Source of the DNA: Apiospora phragmitis
Taxonomy: Eukaryota > Ascomycota > Sordariomycetes > Amphisphaeriales > Apiosporaceae
Direction of reading: 5' to 3'
NCBI GenBank assembly: GCA_038363925.1
Contig: JAQQWL010000016.1
Span: 1,426,001-1,490,000 of the forward strand
Length of the DNA stretch: 64,000 nucleotides
This document shows positions 1 through 12,336 of this stretch, piece by piece. A program made the position numbers and the translations under genes. Under the pieces are notes generated by a model. The model did not search any database. It saw only the letters and a list, made by a program, of their open reading frames with translations, and was not told where the DNA came from. Each line of letters opens with the position of its first letter. Positions within the stretch are counted from its first letter, which is position 1.

Positions 1-700
1 CAAGAACGTTGTGTTGCAAGCAAACTGGCTAGAGTAACAATCAGCAGTCTGTTTGTTTATGGAAACAGTAAATGGAACCGGCCATTTAGTTGATTGACTT
101 ACACAATCGGATAGCCGTTGCCCATGTAGGGGTGGGAGAGCGACTTGGTGAAGTTGGCAAGGGCGTATAGGTCAGGTCCGCACTCCTTCAAGTACCCCAT
201 GGACGCGACGTGACGCATAATACGACGGAGGAGCTCTTCCTCAAAGCCCATCTCCGCAGCGAGGCCCGAGACCTTCTCGGGCCGTCTCCGTGGCCGACCA
301 TAGTCCTCCAGAGGCCGGTGTCAACTCCGGAGGACAAGGCCATGGCTCCGGCTGGCTGGAGGAGGAAAAGGTCAGTCAATATCCCACATCAATCATGAAG
401 CGACCCATCAAAGCCGCGCCAATGAAATAGTATTACTCACCTGGGCCCACAGCTGCTGGATCATTGTTTCGCGAGGAGTCTCAAGAGAGCGGACGAGAGC
501 CTTGGCTTTGGCCAGAGCTTCGTGACGCTGCCGCTGTTGAACAAGAACATCCTCACTGCTGGCTTGAAGATGGCATCGGCAACGCTGTTCAGGTCGACGA
601 GGAGTCCCGGCGCAGCCTTCAAGTCAGTTGGCACAAGTGCGACTGAGAGGTCAACCTGGTTGATGGCCTGAGATCCCATGATTCCGTGCGTCTTCCAGGT
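1..700 (-). pseudogene. O-methyltransferase, N-terminal part, frameshifted and cut by the window edge
   Basis: This is the dimerisation half of a fungal SAM-dependent O-methyltransferase of the sterigmatocystin-OMT type. Reading leftwards, one exon ends at 441 with a helix containing LETPRETMIQQLWAQ. An intron (about 440-356, GTGAGT donor, CCAG acceptor) leads to PAGAMALSSGVDTGLWR, then a winged-helix segment EEELLRRIMRHVASMGYL and NFTKSLSHPYMGNGYP. A further intron probably starts at 102 (GTAAGT). The frame breaks inside a CCC run near 285: one more C restores DGPEKV. A second frame change lies upstream of about 570, and the true start is not clear. The SAM-binding half lies beyond position 1. 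The family is fairly sure. Whether the breaks are real or sequencing errors is open. Confidence 0.65.
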
Positions 701-814
701 AAAAGTATGGTGTGCACGTAAGATGACAGCGTTTGGTTGATCCGTCCGCGGAGTGCCTTTGCAATAGCTGAGAAAGATGATTGGGGCGATGAAGGGTTCA
801 TGCAGGATTTGCAA

Positions 815-3338
815 GCCATGGCTGTACCGAAGGTCTCTCTATTAGTACTTTGTTGCTCGGAAGGCCGGTGGCTCGTGTAGTCGGCATCGGCTGTGCTTGC
901 TCATATCCACCTTTCATCATGATATGCGTCTATATCATTATCATCAATTGCGTTGGTCCATCACAGTAACATACCCCTTCAATTTCCATAGTAGACCGAC
1001 ATATACAATGCCTCTACGAGTAGTTGATGTGCCCACCTGTGGAACTCTCCCACATGCATGGTCTTATTCTGCCCTTGTTGTGTTGTGACCCCGAGATACC
1101 AAGGATATTGTGTTGGTCCATTGGTACATGGGTCCAGCATTAGAGGCACAGCGTCTATACGGGTGTATCGCCCTGTTTTGTGCGTCCTGGTAACCATGAT
1201 TTGTTTGCTGATTATCCATTCGCTGTTACAGCCAAAACATCCGATATCGTGTACGCATGAATAGCCTAAGGCTTGTGTGAATGAAAATCAGCAATTGCAG
1301 ACATGACTCGAATCCTATGTTCACGTAGATAGAATCTTAGAAGTCGGAAAGACAACCAGGAATGTCTTGCATACTTAAAGGGTATTTCGCTTACTCTTCC
1401 CGGGATCATGTTCCTATTTACATAATATTCTTTGTCACTGGTCGTTTGGTTACTGTTTTTGGCGACCGCGCATTGCTCGAGTCGATCACGTATGTTAATT
1501 TGCTAGAAACAAGAGAGCCAAGCCGGGCAGACGAGGGAGGAGCTGATGTGCTCCTGGGGAAACCGTTGCATCTACCACTTGCACCTCGAACTCTAATCTA
1601 ATATGGGAATATTTGGCAGCAGTGGATGTTGTGTAGAATCACAAACCTCCGTCTCTCTCTGTGTGACAATATCTATGTGGCCCATGTCACCAAGCCCGTG
1701 GACCACCGGCTCCATACACTCTAATCTGGTCTTGTGCAATTGGCGATTGGCAGTCCTCCATGCTGCTGCAGTTGGCAGTGCTGTATTTGCAGAGAAATGA
1801 GAATATGAGGTTGAAAGAGGGGCCAATCATATCCACTAAACTCCACGGCTCCCCCAGAGAGGTTACATTGCACCCCCAACAAAGGAGATCTGCGTCGGAT
1901 GTCTTTCCCCAATAGGGGAGGGGTTGTCGAAGTAAGGCCGGGAGAGCCAACTGGCCCGCCTACCAACCAAACCTGCCAATTGAAAGGGAGTGCTGTGCCA
2001 CCGCGCCGGAACCAACAACGTATCGGAGTTTGGCGCAAGGAATGCGATGCTACGCCAGACAGAGGCCAACGAGGAAAGCGAAATCAAACTGGCAGCTTAT
2101 CGTGTAAATCCGGCATGGAGGAATACCAAAAATCATACGATAAGCGAATGTCCAAGTATAGCTCGCTCAAGTAAAACAATGCATCAACCTAGCACGACGT
2201 GCGTCTGGCATAGATCATTGCCATGAAGTAATCATTGGCCAATCAAAAAGCAATCGGGTTCAACGGCAAGGCATACCGGTAGCCGCGTTTCCATACCACC
2301 GTCGCCTATCAGGGCCTATATACCTAGCAGCCTAGACTCGCCTTGCGTTGGGGATATGAGCCCAAGACACACGTTTACATAATGACTGTTGTAATGGCCC
2401 TTGGCTGCTTGGGGAAATCCGAGTTTTCCGGCATGAATTAATGGTGATCGACGAAGAAGCCATATTACCGGAAATATCAGTGAATACGCCACACTCCGTA
2501 ACTGGGCAAAGAATGAGAGGATTTGGTAGTCTATCCCGAAACCATCTTCATCCATCGATAATGTTATCTTTGCCTGTCCTCGACCAAGGAAAAAACAAGT
2601 AGGGGAGGTTGGAATGGTTCGTGGCCCCTGGAAATAACACAACCCGAAAGAGGCTCAGTGAAGGGCCTGCGGTTTACGAGCTTGAACATCTATATCTCAA
2701 GAAGCACACTGAGATCTATCATCTACAGGATGCCTTATCTCTTCAGCGAGCAAGGTGTGTTTCATCCCGCTTTGAACTCGCGTATCGCATGCGCGGTGAA
2801 GAAGGGTGGGTTGAGTAGGATTACAATGCCCGAATATGTACGTAGTATATAAACACTTTTATACCCCCAGCCGGCATGTCATAAGTACCTCACACAATGC
2901 TGCCATGTGGTGCCACCTCGTACAGTCATCCTCGAGCCGAGCACTAAAAAGGGGTTGATATTCTGCAATGACTGATGGTCTTTGGTGCTTGGCACTTGAA
3001 CCACAGATAATCTGCTGCGAGAAGGCCCCCCTGCTCCAGACCTTGATCCACGTGAATTTCCTAGCGAAACGGTGCAATAGGGCCGGCTGTATGTACGAAA
3101 TAGGCATATGAAACGGCCATCGAATTAGCGGGACAATCTAGGAGTGACATTTGCATTTTGTGATATGCAATACGAAACGCGGCGCAAGCAGTCTTCCTAT
3201 CAAATGCTCTCCCGTTTAGATCAGTTCACATAGAGCAAGTGGAAAGCCTCTAATCAACTCGATTCTATAACTCTAAATCATCAAATCCGAGGATATCGAT
3301 ATCCAAAGTCGCCTCCGAATCTCTGGAAGCTATTCAAC
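815..3338. other. About 2.5 kb with no recognisable gene
   Basis: Only short overlapping open frames on both strands occur here, with no domain signature, no consistent intron pattern and no GC-rich coding block. The composition is that of ordinary intergenic DNA. I see no repeat pair or RNA gene. Confidence 0.5.
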
Positions 3339-4994
3339 ATGGCACCAGAGCTCCCTCCACTCGATCCGGCGCTATGGAACGAGGATAAGGGGCCAACCAT
3401 CATCGCAGCCACCTGCGCGGTGATGGCGGTCAGTACGTTATTTGTGGTGGCTAGAATATTTTTCAAAGCCATCATGATGCGGCAGATGAATTTGGATGAC
3501 TATTTGATCATTTTCTCCGTGCTGAGTTGACCGGAGTGACACACCAACCTTCTTGGTTGATTGTTTGATAAATTGCACTACGGCCTCCGTCGCAACTACT
3601 AATACGAAACGATGAACATATTTGCGGATGGATGTCTGTTGGGTTCTCCACGGCGGCGGTCAACTCCGGTGATGGCAAACACATGCAAACCTTGACGCCG
3701 GACCAAATCTCGGGCGCCATTCTATACGATGGTGGGCTTTCTACCGGGTATCTTGTCGTTCGTGATCCCGAAGCTCGCCGTGGTCTGTCTGCTCTGCCGG
3801 CTTCTCAGTCCAGGCATAATCCACCGGCGAATCCTGTGGGGCTCGACGACCAGCAGCGTTGTCATCATGATGGCCTGCGTAGCCATCCTGTTTGCGCAAT
3901 GCACGCCGAGCCGTTCGCAGTGGGATTTCTCGGTCAAAGAAGGAGTACTGCTGGAGCCCCTGGATATTGGTCAATTTTGCCAGGGCAGGATGCTGTCAGT
4001 ACACGCGCCCCCAATCGATCAACCGAAACGGACCACCCCTTGTTGACAACGACGACATACTGATGGTGAACCAGCTTTCTCGGCCTTCCTCGACCTTTAC
4101 CTGGCCGTTTATCCTGCGACTGTGCTGTGGCAGCTACACCTGAAACCCAAGAAGAAGGCAGCATTGTGTGCAGCACTAGGCATTGGTTCGATGTGAGTTG
4201 CGAATTAGGAGTGTGTGTTATACAAGAAATACTGACGATTGGTACTAGAGCAACAGTTGGGGCCATCTACAAGACCATAACCCTTAGTAGTCTCGCGCAT
4301 TATGACTTCACATGTAAGGGATTCCACCACCACTACGCACGGTCTTTGATAACGAATTATCTCAGGGTCTACCAGCGATCTTACCATCTGAACGGTGTAA
4401 GTGTATTTTGTTATATACATATATGAATTCCGTCCTTCGCGACTATTCCAGTGGTCCATGTCAGCTAAACAACGTGCGCGTGACAGGATCGAGGGCAGCA
4501 CCATCATCATCGCCTCGTGCATCCCGCTGCTCCAGCCGCTCCTGGAGCTCATCCTGGGCCGCCGCGCCTTCGGCTGGAGCACCGGCCGGAAGAAGTACGA
4601 GCGATACAGCTCCGACCCGAATCACAAGCAGAGCGGTGGCGGCGGCGGCGGCGGAGGGTCCAGCCACGAGATGTCCCTGCAGACGCGGCACCGCCACGCG
4701 CGGCGCAAGTTCGACATGGAGAGCGTGCTGGCGACGCAGATCGACGAGAACAGGAGCCAAGAGCGGATCCTGGCGTCGGACCAGCCCGCCTCGCTGAAGC
4801 CGATCAGCGAAGCGGCGTCCGAGACGACAGGTGCGTCGGGAGTGGTGCCGCAGCAGCAGCAGTCCGATGCGGAGCGCGACCGCGACCGCAAACAGCTCGG
4901 CGGTATCGTTCGGACAGACGAAGTCAGCATCAGTTACAACCGGGACCCCTCGTTTGGGGACGGGAGAAATGGAAACCAGACCATGTGGAACTGA
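3339..4994 (+). pseudogene. Rhodopsin-domain (SAT/PTH11-like) seven-helix membrane protein, broken
   Basis: This is a fungal integral membrane protein of the rhodopsin-domain family, many members of which have no known ligand. The start MAPELPPLDPALWNEDKGP is followed by helices such as FLPGILSFVIPKLAVVCLL, a loop with CTPSRSQWDF, FSAFLDLYLAVYPATVLWQL and GSTIIIASCIPLLQPLLE, then a charged cytoplasmic tail with an eight-glycine run (about 4638-4661). Intron ends can be seen at 4192 (GTGAGT), 4311 (GTAAGG) and before 4490. Three defects: no AG acceptor follows the first exon (about 3525-3620); the frame changes at about 3728, between GAILY and VGFLPG; and TGA at 4389-4391 stands where the paralogue at 61234-62682 has Trp (STSDLTI-stop-TV against ANADLQTWTV). 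The nonsense codon makes a real pseudogene likely. Confidence 0.7.
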
Positions 4995-5037
4995 TCAATG
5001 TGGCTTGAAGGGGGGTCTTGTGACTGGATGTGGATAG

Positions 5038-5553
5038 ACATGGCTATCGGAATCGGCAACGCCCACGTCACCGCCGGGCCCCTCAGCCGATGGTCCCGGT
5101 ACCCAGAGCGGTTCGGGGTCCACAGCGGCCGCGACAGCGACCCCACAATCCACAGGAAGACCCGCCGATTCGCAGCAAGAGCTGGCCTCGTCGACCTCGG
5201 CGGGCATCGGTGTAGGAGTAGGGATTGGTGTCACAGTTTTGGCAGTCGTCGCCTATTGGGCGACGAGGAGGCACCGAAAGAACAAGGCGAGCTCTGACAC
5301 ACAGGCGGCTCCTCCTGGACACTTCAGCGCGGTAGAGGGCGGTGAACAGCATAAATTTTCTACGGGCTACTGGGAACACTCGCCACCTCCCCAAGAATTG
5401 CATGGCCTACATAGAGCACAAGAGCTAGATGAGCAGTATCGACCACAAGAGCTTCCTGGACAATATCGACCGCAAGAGTTGCCTGGCGACATCTATACTG
5501 AGCTCTCCGTTGGGCTTGAGAAGAGACTGAATATATGGATTTCAAAGCGCTGA
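5038..5553 (+). pseudogene. Orphan 3' part of a single-pass membrane protein with PQELPG tail repeats
   Basis: An open 172-codon segment follows a possible splice acceptor (GATAG, 5033-5037). It reads as a Ser/Thr/Pro/Gly-rich extracellular stalk, one membrane helix (GIGVGVGIGVTVLAVVAYWA, about 5200-5260), a basic stop-transfer (TRRHRKNK) and a cytoplasmic tail repeating PPQELHG, AQELDEQ, PQELPGQ and PQELPGD before TGA at 5551. This stalk-helix-tail plan is common in fungal WSC/MID2-like or carbohydrate-recognition surface proteins. No signal peptide or ectodomain is found upstream, because the broken rhodopsin gene ends only about 45 bp before. It is probably a 5'-truncated gene, or its first exons are unrecognisable. 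The tail is clear, the function unknown. Confidence 0.55.
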
Positions 5554-6238
5554 TTATCTGACTCACACCATGATTTTGTAACATATATATCATAATCATC
5601 GCACAATCGAACCTAGAAGGTGAGCATTATCCGCCCTGGAGTAGTAGGAAAAACGTGACATGAAAGTACATGCATCTATGTACTCGCCCTGCATTGCGAT
5701 GGGGCGTCTAGACCCGAGTGGGTTTAGCGGCAGGGATAGCCGTTGACTTGGATGATGGACGCTCAGCAAAGAGACCACGAAGAGATTCTCTTGAAAACAA
5801 CGACAACTCGTGATAATTAAGATAACCTTTCTCAGCCCATAAGGCCTAGGCAGTCCAAATTTTGGTTATAGTAATATTTCCGATATCTGATCGATGATGT
5901 ATCTGCCTGCTGGTCGGAAGGCGAGATTTCCCCCGGATTGGTGGGGGATCCGCCTAGTGTTTAGGTAGGTCCCACCCAGCGCGCCCTTCCAGTCCGCGGA
6001 ATGACATTTCAAGATGGACTTTTTAGGGAATTTTCGGAATGCCTAGCGTAGAAACGTTGGTACATATGAACGCCATCTCCTACCGCATCCTGCAAAGCTG
6101 GGCACCCTCTTCCCATAGGTAATGCTCATGAGAGTGAGAGCATCATGATACTGAACATCCACCATTTCAATGGCAACAACACGAGCACATTCATTTCCGC
6201 TGGTGAGCCAGTCGGGAGGGACGCGGGGCCCATTCCGA
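5554..6238. other. Intergenic, nothing recognised
   Basis: No coding pattern, repeat or RNA signature is visible. The stretch separates the truncated membrane-tail gene from the MFS carrier. Confidence 0.5.
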
Positions 6239-7864
6239 ACATGACCTCCACGATCCACCTCCAGCCCCAGGGCCGGCACCGGCTCTCACGCTGGGTCCTG
6301 TATCCCGCAAGAAGCAAGCGGCCGTGCTGTTCTCGGCCTTCATGACCATAGCCCTCACCATCGGCTACAACCAGTGCTTCGGCGTGTTCCAGAGTTCTAC
6401 CTTTCCGCCGACCAAGATATTCTGACGCCCTCCCCGGCCTCAGCGACGTCGCCACCCACGGCGCTGCTCGCCTTCGTGGGTACACTCTGCTACGGCTTGA
6501 CCTGGGCGGGCGGCATCATCGTCAATCCCATCATCTCGCGCATTGAGCACAGGGCTTGGGAATCCACTGCTACGCCTTCGTCGTCGTCCTCCGCACGGCT
6601 GTGGCGCCTCAGGGCCCTGCGCCACCTTACGCCTAGGACGATCACCATTTCCGGGGTATGTATGATGTCGCTCGGGTTCGCTTTGACGTCCCTCAGTACG
6701 TCTATCTGGCACCTGTTGCTTACGCAGGGGCTTACTCGTCGGGTTGGGAATGTCCCTGCTATACTTTCCACTCTTGGCCCCAGCCCCTGAATACTTCACC
6801 AACCATCGCGCTACGGCCATGGGCTTTGTAGGTTCTCCCTACCGCGTTTCTTTCGCTTCATTTCAGCTAACCTTGTGATGCATTAACTCCAGATTCTAGC
6901 CGGTGGCGGAGCTGGTGGTCTCGTCTCTCGCCTGTGATACGAGCACTCCTCAGCTCACTTGGGGGTCGCTGGACTCTCAGGATCTATGCCGCCTTTAACT
7001 TGGTCGCCGGTTTGCCTGTTGCTTGGTTGGTGCCACCCAGCCGTTTCGCAAACGGCTCTGTTGCTGAGCCACCCGAAAGGCCGAATACCCATGTCTCACG
7101 GGCATTGGCGTCGAGATCTACTTTCATATTTTCCGCAGTGGCTGCATTTCTTCAGGTTAGTAGCCCACGTTGGTATACCTTTCTTAACCCCTTTTTCACG
7201 GTGGGGTATCGGATGGCTCCCAGAAGTTGACATTTTATCCCCAAGTCAAACGTCCATGCATGCTTGCGAACCACTCTAATATAATGTTAGGCTGCCGGCG
7301 CACAACTACCCCTTTTCTTTCATCCCCTCGTACACCGTGGTGCTCGGCCAAACAGCCTCGAACGGAGCGACGCTGCTCGCCGCCAGCAACGCGATCAATG
7401 CCGTGTCGCGCGTCCTGACCGGCTACGCCGGCGACCGCCTTGGGCGGCAGAACACGCTGATCCTGACGCTCCTGCTGGCGGCGCTGAGCGTCTTTGCGTT
7501 CTGGTTCAGCAGCGTGCTCGCGGCGACGCCGGCGGCGGCCTTCTCGCTCTGGCTCGTCTTCATCGTGTTTTATAGTTGCTCCGCCGGCGGCTACTACGGG
7601 CTGTTCCCGGCCCTGGTCGCTGAGGTCTTCGGGATCCGCCAGTACGCCGCCGTCAACGCCTTCATCCTGTTCGTGCGCGGGCTCGGCACCATGTTCGGCA
7701 GCCCCGTCGGCGGCACGCTACTCGGCGGACCCGAAAAGGCGGGGACCTCGGCGTACGCCGGCATCGCGTACTGGGACGGCGCGCTCTTGATGGGGGCGAC
7801 GCTGTGCTGTGCCGGGGTGCGGTGGGCGGACGGCAAGGGGAAGGGGTGGAAGTGGATCGCTTGA
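6239..7864 (+). pseudogene. MFS transporter, monocarboxylate-transporter (MCT) type, frameshifted
   Basis: A 12-helix carrier resembling the fungal MCT/riboflavin (MCH) group. Helix 1 is LFSAFMTIALTIGYNQCFGV, followed by FYLSADQDILTP, ALLAFVGTLCYGLTWAGG, MSLGFALTSLSTSIWHLLLT, LLVGLGMSLLYFPLLAPAP and AGGGAGGLV. The last exon (from about 7337) carries the second half, including VLTGYAGDRLGRQNTLI (a motif-A-like loop) and SAGGYYGLFPALVAEVFG. Introns fall near 6828-6893 and 7157-7290. The frame changes near 6395, 6560, 6735 and 6925. A single inserted base near 6925 restores GGLVLSPVIRALLSSLGG. The start is uncertain. There is no partner gene to suggest a substrate. It may be a degraded gene or one with several sequence errors. 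Confidence 0.6.
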
Positions 7865-8461
7865 GGTCTGGCCGGCCTGGAGACTGCTCACCGAAATTGC
7901 ATATATGGCGTACCACGTAGCACGATGCACGACAATCGAAACAAAGCGAGCCATCGTTAGATATCATGTACCCACTTCAAATGATATTGCCAACCACCAC
8001 CCAATACTCGTCTTTGCCATCACCCAAAGCTGTCAAAATGTAGCGCCATCCATCCAGGCAGCGCTACAGTTAATTGTGGCTGGTGTGCTCCAACCCCACA
8101 AACAGTACCCTGTGAAAGGTGTGAGCTAGAGTACGCTAGAGCATTGACTAATGTAGCTCAACGTCGGCCGTTTGCGATCAAGCCTAGTGGATCACGCATT
8201 AGTTGCAATTCAACGATGGATTCTTGTCGATCCCAAACCAATATGAGGAATGGCAAGGAAAGGCAAATCGGATTAAACAACTCACGAAATGGTTGCATGA
8301 AATTGGATTTGATCATTATTATAAATCGTACCAAGCCATATCTTTGGCGCATAGGGCTAATTGTATCATCACCATCGTACAAATATCGTGTAATTTGACG
8401 TCATCATGGGAAACCCGCGTAATAATGAAAGGCTTCTCATCCACCAAGGCTCAGGCAATTT

Positions 8462-8902
8462 CTAGATTCCGTACTTGTTGAAGCCGCTCTTCTCTTGCTG
8501 CTGGCCGCCCTGCTGGCCGCCCTGCTGGCCGCCGGGACGCTGTCCCCCAGTGATACCACCGACAGTGCCACCAACAGTATCCGTCACACCGCCGACGGTC
8601 TTGCCCACTCCGTCGTAGTCTGTCCGACGGCGTTGCCGAGGCCGGTAGTGGTTTGGTTGAGACCGCTGCCGAGGCCTTGGGTTGTGCTGCGCGAGGAAAG
8701 TACACGTTAGCTCAGGCATATTTGATATCAAGGTGTGGAGGGGACATAATGAATATTTATTGGTTGTTTACCTGCCCACGGCGTTGCCGACGCCTCCCAG
8801 GAGACCGCCCTGGCCTTGAGCCTTCTCTCCGCCAGTAAGGACGTTATCGAGGCCACCGACGACACCACCGAGGAGACCCCCACCTTGGTTGTTGCCAGAC
8901 AT
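8462..8902 (-). CDS. Small glycine-rich repeat protein
   Basis: Two exons, 8902-8772 and 8686-8462, joined by an intron with a GTAAAC donor, a GCTAAC branch site and a GCAG acceptor. The product, about 118 residues, starts MSGNNQGGGLLGGVVGG and is made of imperfect repeats of the form GLGxxxxxTTxGLGNAVG and VGGVTDTVGGTVGGITGG. It ends in a Gln/Gly tail (QQGGQQGGQQQEKSGFNKYGI). Small gly-rich proteins of this build are common and abundantly expressed in Pezizomycotina; I know of no firm function (stress or conidia related is a guess). One missing G in a GG run near 8630 (TVGG repeats shifted) must be allowed to join the two halves. A TATA-like box lies about 140 bp upstream. Confidence 0.6.
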
Positions 8903-9041
8903 TTTGATGAGTGTTTGTGTGGGTAAATGGAGTTGAGGAGATGTACGTGTAAGAGGGAGTCGATGTTGTATAATTTTCGAGTTGAAAGAGTTGATCTGGG
9001 GGAATTTAGATGGCGGCTGCAGCAATGTAACCCTTCAGGGT

Positions 9042-9049
9042 CTTATATG
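9042..9049 (-). promoter_or_regulatory. TATA-like box of the glycine-rich gene
   Basis: On the minus strand the sequence reads ATATAAGA, about 140 bp before the ATG at 8902. That leaves room for a start site and a 100-nt leader rich in CAAC and CTCAAC. The assignment is by position only. Confidence 0.35.
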
Positions 9050-10932
9050 CCCGAGTGCCGTTGGACGTCATGTAAGTGATGTAAGGTCCATGCCAGCCCG
9101 CATTGAGTTGAATGTGGCAGTACGTAAAAGTCCCGAGCCTGGTAGTAAGCCACAGCGGCGCTGTGACGTAGCTAGGCCGTCATGATATCACCTCTAAATC
9201 CAACTGCGGGGCAGCCCAACGGCGGGAGGTTGAGTGGGGGCTGCTTTGAGGTTGGTGCCTCTTTTTTTGTGGCTAAGCACGAAACCTGTTTTCTGTCCGG
9301 CATTAACGACATGGACAGCCACTCAAAGTTCAACGATCCCAACTACTTCGCACTTCGGAGCTGGGCAGCTGAGCGCATCTCGAAGAAGCTAGCAAATTAG
9401 CCACAAGCGCTCGAAAGCCGACCCCATTTCCTGGTGCCGGGGTGCTTGGAATCTGGAACATCATCGCAACGGTGGGCGAGCGATGCGGTAGGCACTTGGC
9501 ACTTGGCAGGGAGATAAGTGAAATCAGGGGGTCCAACGACGGCTGCGCGGCAGGCGGATCGACTGGCGAGGACGATCAATGGGGGAGGAGCTTCGGGGCT
9601 AGGGGGGCTACATACATTCCCCATCGATGGTGTGCATATATGTTCCATATGACCGGTGAGGTCACTCGAGATTCAAGATCGGTTTCGATCGATTGCTTAT
9701 TAAGACCAATCTATCAGAAATACGGAGAGTCGGGAGGTAGAATCCGAGGAACGCAGGCAAGGCAAGGGACAGAAACAGTGCACTTATTAGCCAAACCTCC
9801 TTTTCTTCCACGCTTTTCGATAATATGCTTAATTCGACCTCCGCGTGAGTTGTCAACGTAATTTCTCATTTCTCTACTTGCTGGCCTGCTTGTGCCGCGA
9901 CAATCGTCAGCCAGATCACCACGCTACGGACCGATACACCCCCCATCGTGCATTAGACCGAAGCCTAAGCCACTGGCGCCAACTGGTCGTCAGTCAGATG
10001 GTGCATATTCCGCATCGTCAGCATCAAACCAACCTCATGAACCCCTCTGGGTTGTGCAGGCGGTTCTCTCTCATTATGTCACGACTACTAGCTGTTCAGA
10101 GATTAGTAAGGACTTGGTTCTTACCTCCAGAAGCCCCGGTCTTTTCCAATCATTACCCCTTTCCATCACAACACATTCTCAGGCCCGGTGCTTTTCAAGT
10201 TGAGCATGTCGCCATCCCGTGGTTGCCGGCCACATGCGGGCATGGGGCACGCTAAACCCCGTCCTCAGAATGCTGTAGTTGTCTCCAAATGGCATCGTCA
10301 TGCTTCTTCTTGGTCTCCTCATTTCTCTGGCCATTGGGCATTTCCATTTGCAACTTTGGGCTAGCACACAGTGAACTTGCCCTGAAGCTCAGAGTGCAGA
10401 CACGTGGGGCTGAATGGGCATTGCCTAGTAGGGATTAAGACAAGGGCACCGATGCTGCGAAGGAATATACCATATGGATATGAACGTTTCAAGAAGCGTG
10501 ATGACCAATATAATATAATTGGCACCATGAGTAAAGATGGGGGTTTGGTCCACAATGAAGCGATGCGGTACGGCTCGCTGCGGCTCACCGGGCTCTGAAC
10601 ACCCAAGCTGCGTGAGATGTGACTGTTCTTTACAGCCTTCTTATTTCTCAAGTGATTGGACCTGGGTATTAAACACGTACTTTACCCATCACACGTAGAG
10701 ATCATTAAGCCCCAAGTCAGAGCGCTATGACCCCCCTAGCGTTATAACCACTCATCAAGCTTCTAAGGTATCCTCATACCAAATAGGGGGTTGGTGCTGT
10801 ACTTAGATTCTCAAGATAGTTATACCGGGAATATGAGAATCACCTTGACAGATAGTACCAGTGATTGCCGATGAAGTAGGGGCTGATCCCGATACTTAAA
10901 AAAGGATTACAAATAGTGGGCCGTCGATATTC

Positions 10933-10940
10933 TATAAAAG
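10933..10940 (+). promoter_or_regulatory. Isolated TATA box (TATAAAAG)
   Basis: A consensus TATAAAAG followed by GGGCAC. The nearest downstream ATG frame (11123, 35 codons, starting MEKQVLLSEFLYSLISLAV) is too short to call. It may belong to a lost gene or a non-coding transcript. Confidence 0.25.
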
Positions 10941-12336
10941 GGGCACCGAACTGGGGTTTGCAATACGCACCGACACGGTCGACTTATTTGCTGGAGAATT
11001 GGCCTTCATGCAATCACGTCTCTCATGCGCCGTCTTTTTGTCAAAGTAGACTACCATAACTTCTCTCTAAACATACCTGGCCTCCACTAAATGTTTTGCT
11101 AATACATAGTCACGGGCCCTACGATGGAGAAACAAGTCCTCCTCTCAGAGTTTCTCTACTCTCTAATCTCACTAGCGGTTACAGTGTCAAGACCAGGAGG
11201 TGACTTGCCAGTCAATGTCTCGGCTTCTTAGCAACCAGGTCCCCGTAGCCCATGAAAATGGGTTTTGCCCCCGATGAATGCGAGAAGACGCTTGAAATTC
11301 TCAAAGCACACGAAATGGTAAGTGCGGGAGCTCATCTCTTGATACCTCTCGAATCTGGAGGACTGACTGTTCCAGAGAGAAGCTACAAAGGCTCCTGGCC
11401 ACGCCTTGGGTCTATTGGGATGACCCATTTTAGCCGAGGACCTGATCTTCATTAACATACGGTGAGTATTCGCCCTCAGCCATGTTCGATCCGACTTGAT
11501 ATTGACAGTTACTGTGCTCACTATACTTCGATAGAGTAATTTTCACGAGACCCTCCCCTGCGACACGTCCATGAATCACCCCGATGTCGAGACCCGTTAC
11601 ACCGTGACCTCTTTCATTAGCCACAAGCCCCCCAAGGATGGAAGCGGCCCAGATACCTAAATCTTTTGGTCGTGATAGCTGACGAGGATATACATCATAC
11701 TGCTGGCGTGTAAGTGCCTCGGCGGCATTTCCAGCTGTCGAGGAAAGTATTATTCGTAGGAATGCAAAACCGTTTTATCCGTGACATGATTTCGATATGC
11801 GAACTAGACTTTACGCAAAAGAAAGTAAAGAGGGCAAAAGGGGTGGCCGTATCCTTTTAGGATGCGCTCTGGTGGGCGCACGCAGAGTTTATAAGCATCA
11901 TTCAATATTGCAACATATTGCCGGGATCGTCTATCGGCGTCCGCGCTGCTAAATGACTACTAACTCCACTCCTGGGCATATCTCAAGATTGATCTCCGAT
12001 GATAAGAAACAACCACCGACCCGATCCCCAGGATACTAGTTGTGTGACTAATCAAATGCGAGGAGAAATGCGGACCTCGTTGATGAGCAACCGGCAAGCC
12101 CCTTGGTCCCCCTAACCACTCCTTTTTAGATATGGCTCATGCCGCCCTGATCCATCCAGCGACGGTAGCAATACCGGGTTCACTGATTGGTGCGGGGCAG
12201 TGATGTAGTAGTATTCGTGGATACGTCCACTTCAATTCAAGACAGTGTCCAGGTAATTGATTTTGAATTTGAGTATCGTGTCACGGTACACTGATAACAG
12301 CATAGAGGGACATTATACGTCTCTTCCAAACCAACA

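Larger units (their letters stand above)
8903..12336. other. 3.4 kb gene desert with a few coding-like scraps
   Basis: No gene can be supported here. Two scraps look coding by composition: 9311-9400 (+), MDSHSKFNDPNYFALRSWA to a TAG stop, and 10252-10365 (-), an acidic/basic helical tail ending RQLQHSEDGV, preceded by a possible TGCTAG acceptor. A good TATA box at 10933 has no recognisable gene behind it. The rest is ordinary intergenic sequence. Confidence 0.4.

Noticed and set aside
1..8000. A secondary-metabolite gene cluster (OMT, MFS, membrane proteins)
   Set aside because: There is no PKS, NRPS, terpene or P450 core enzyme in the window, and most members are broken.
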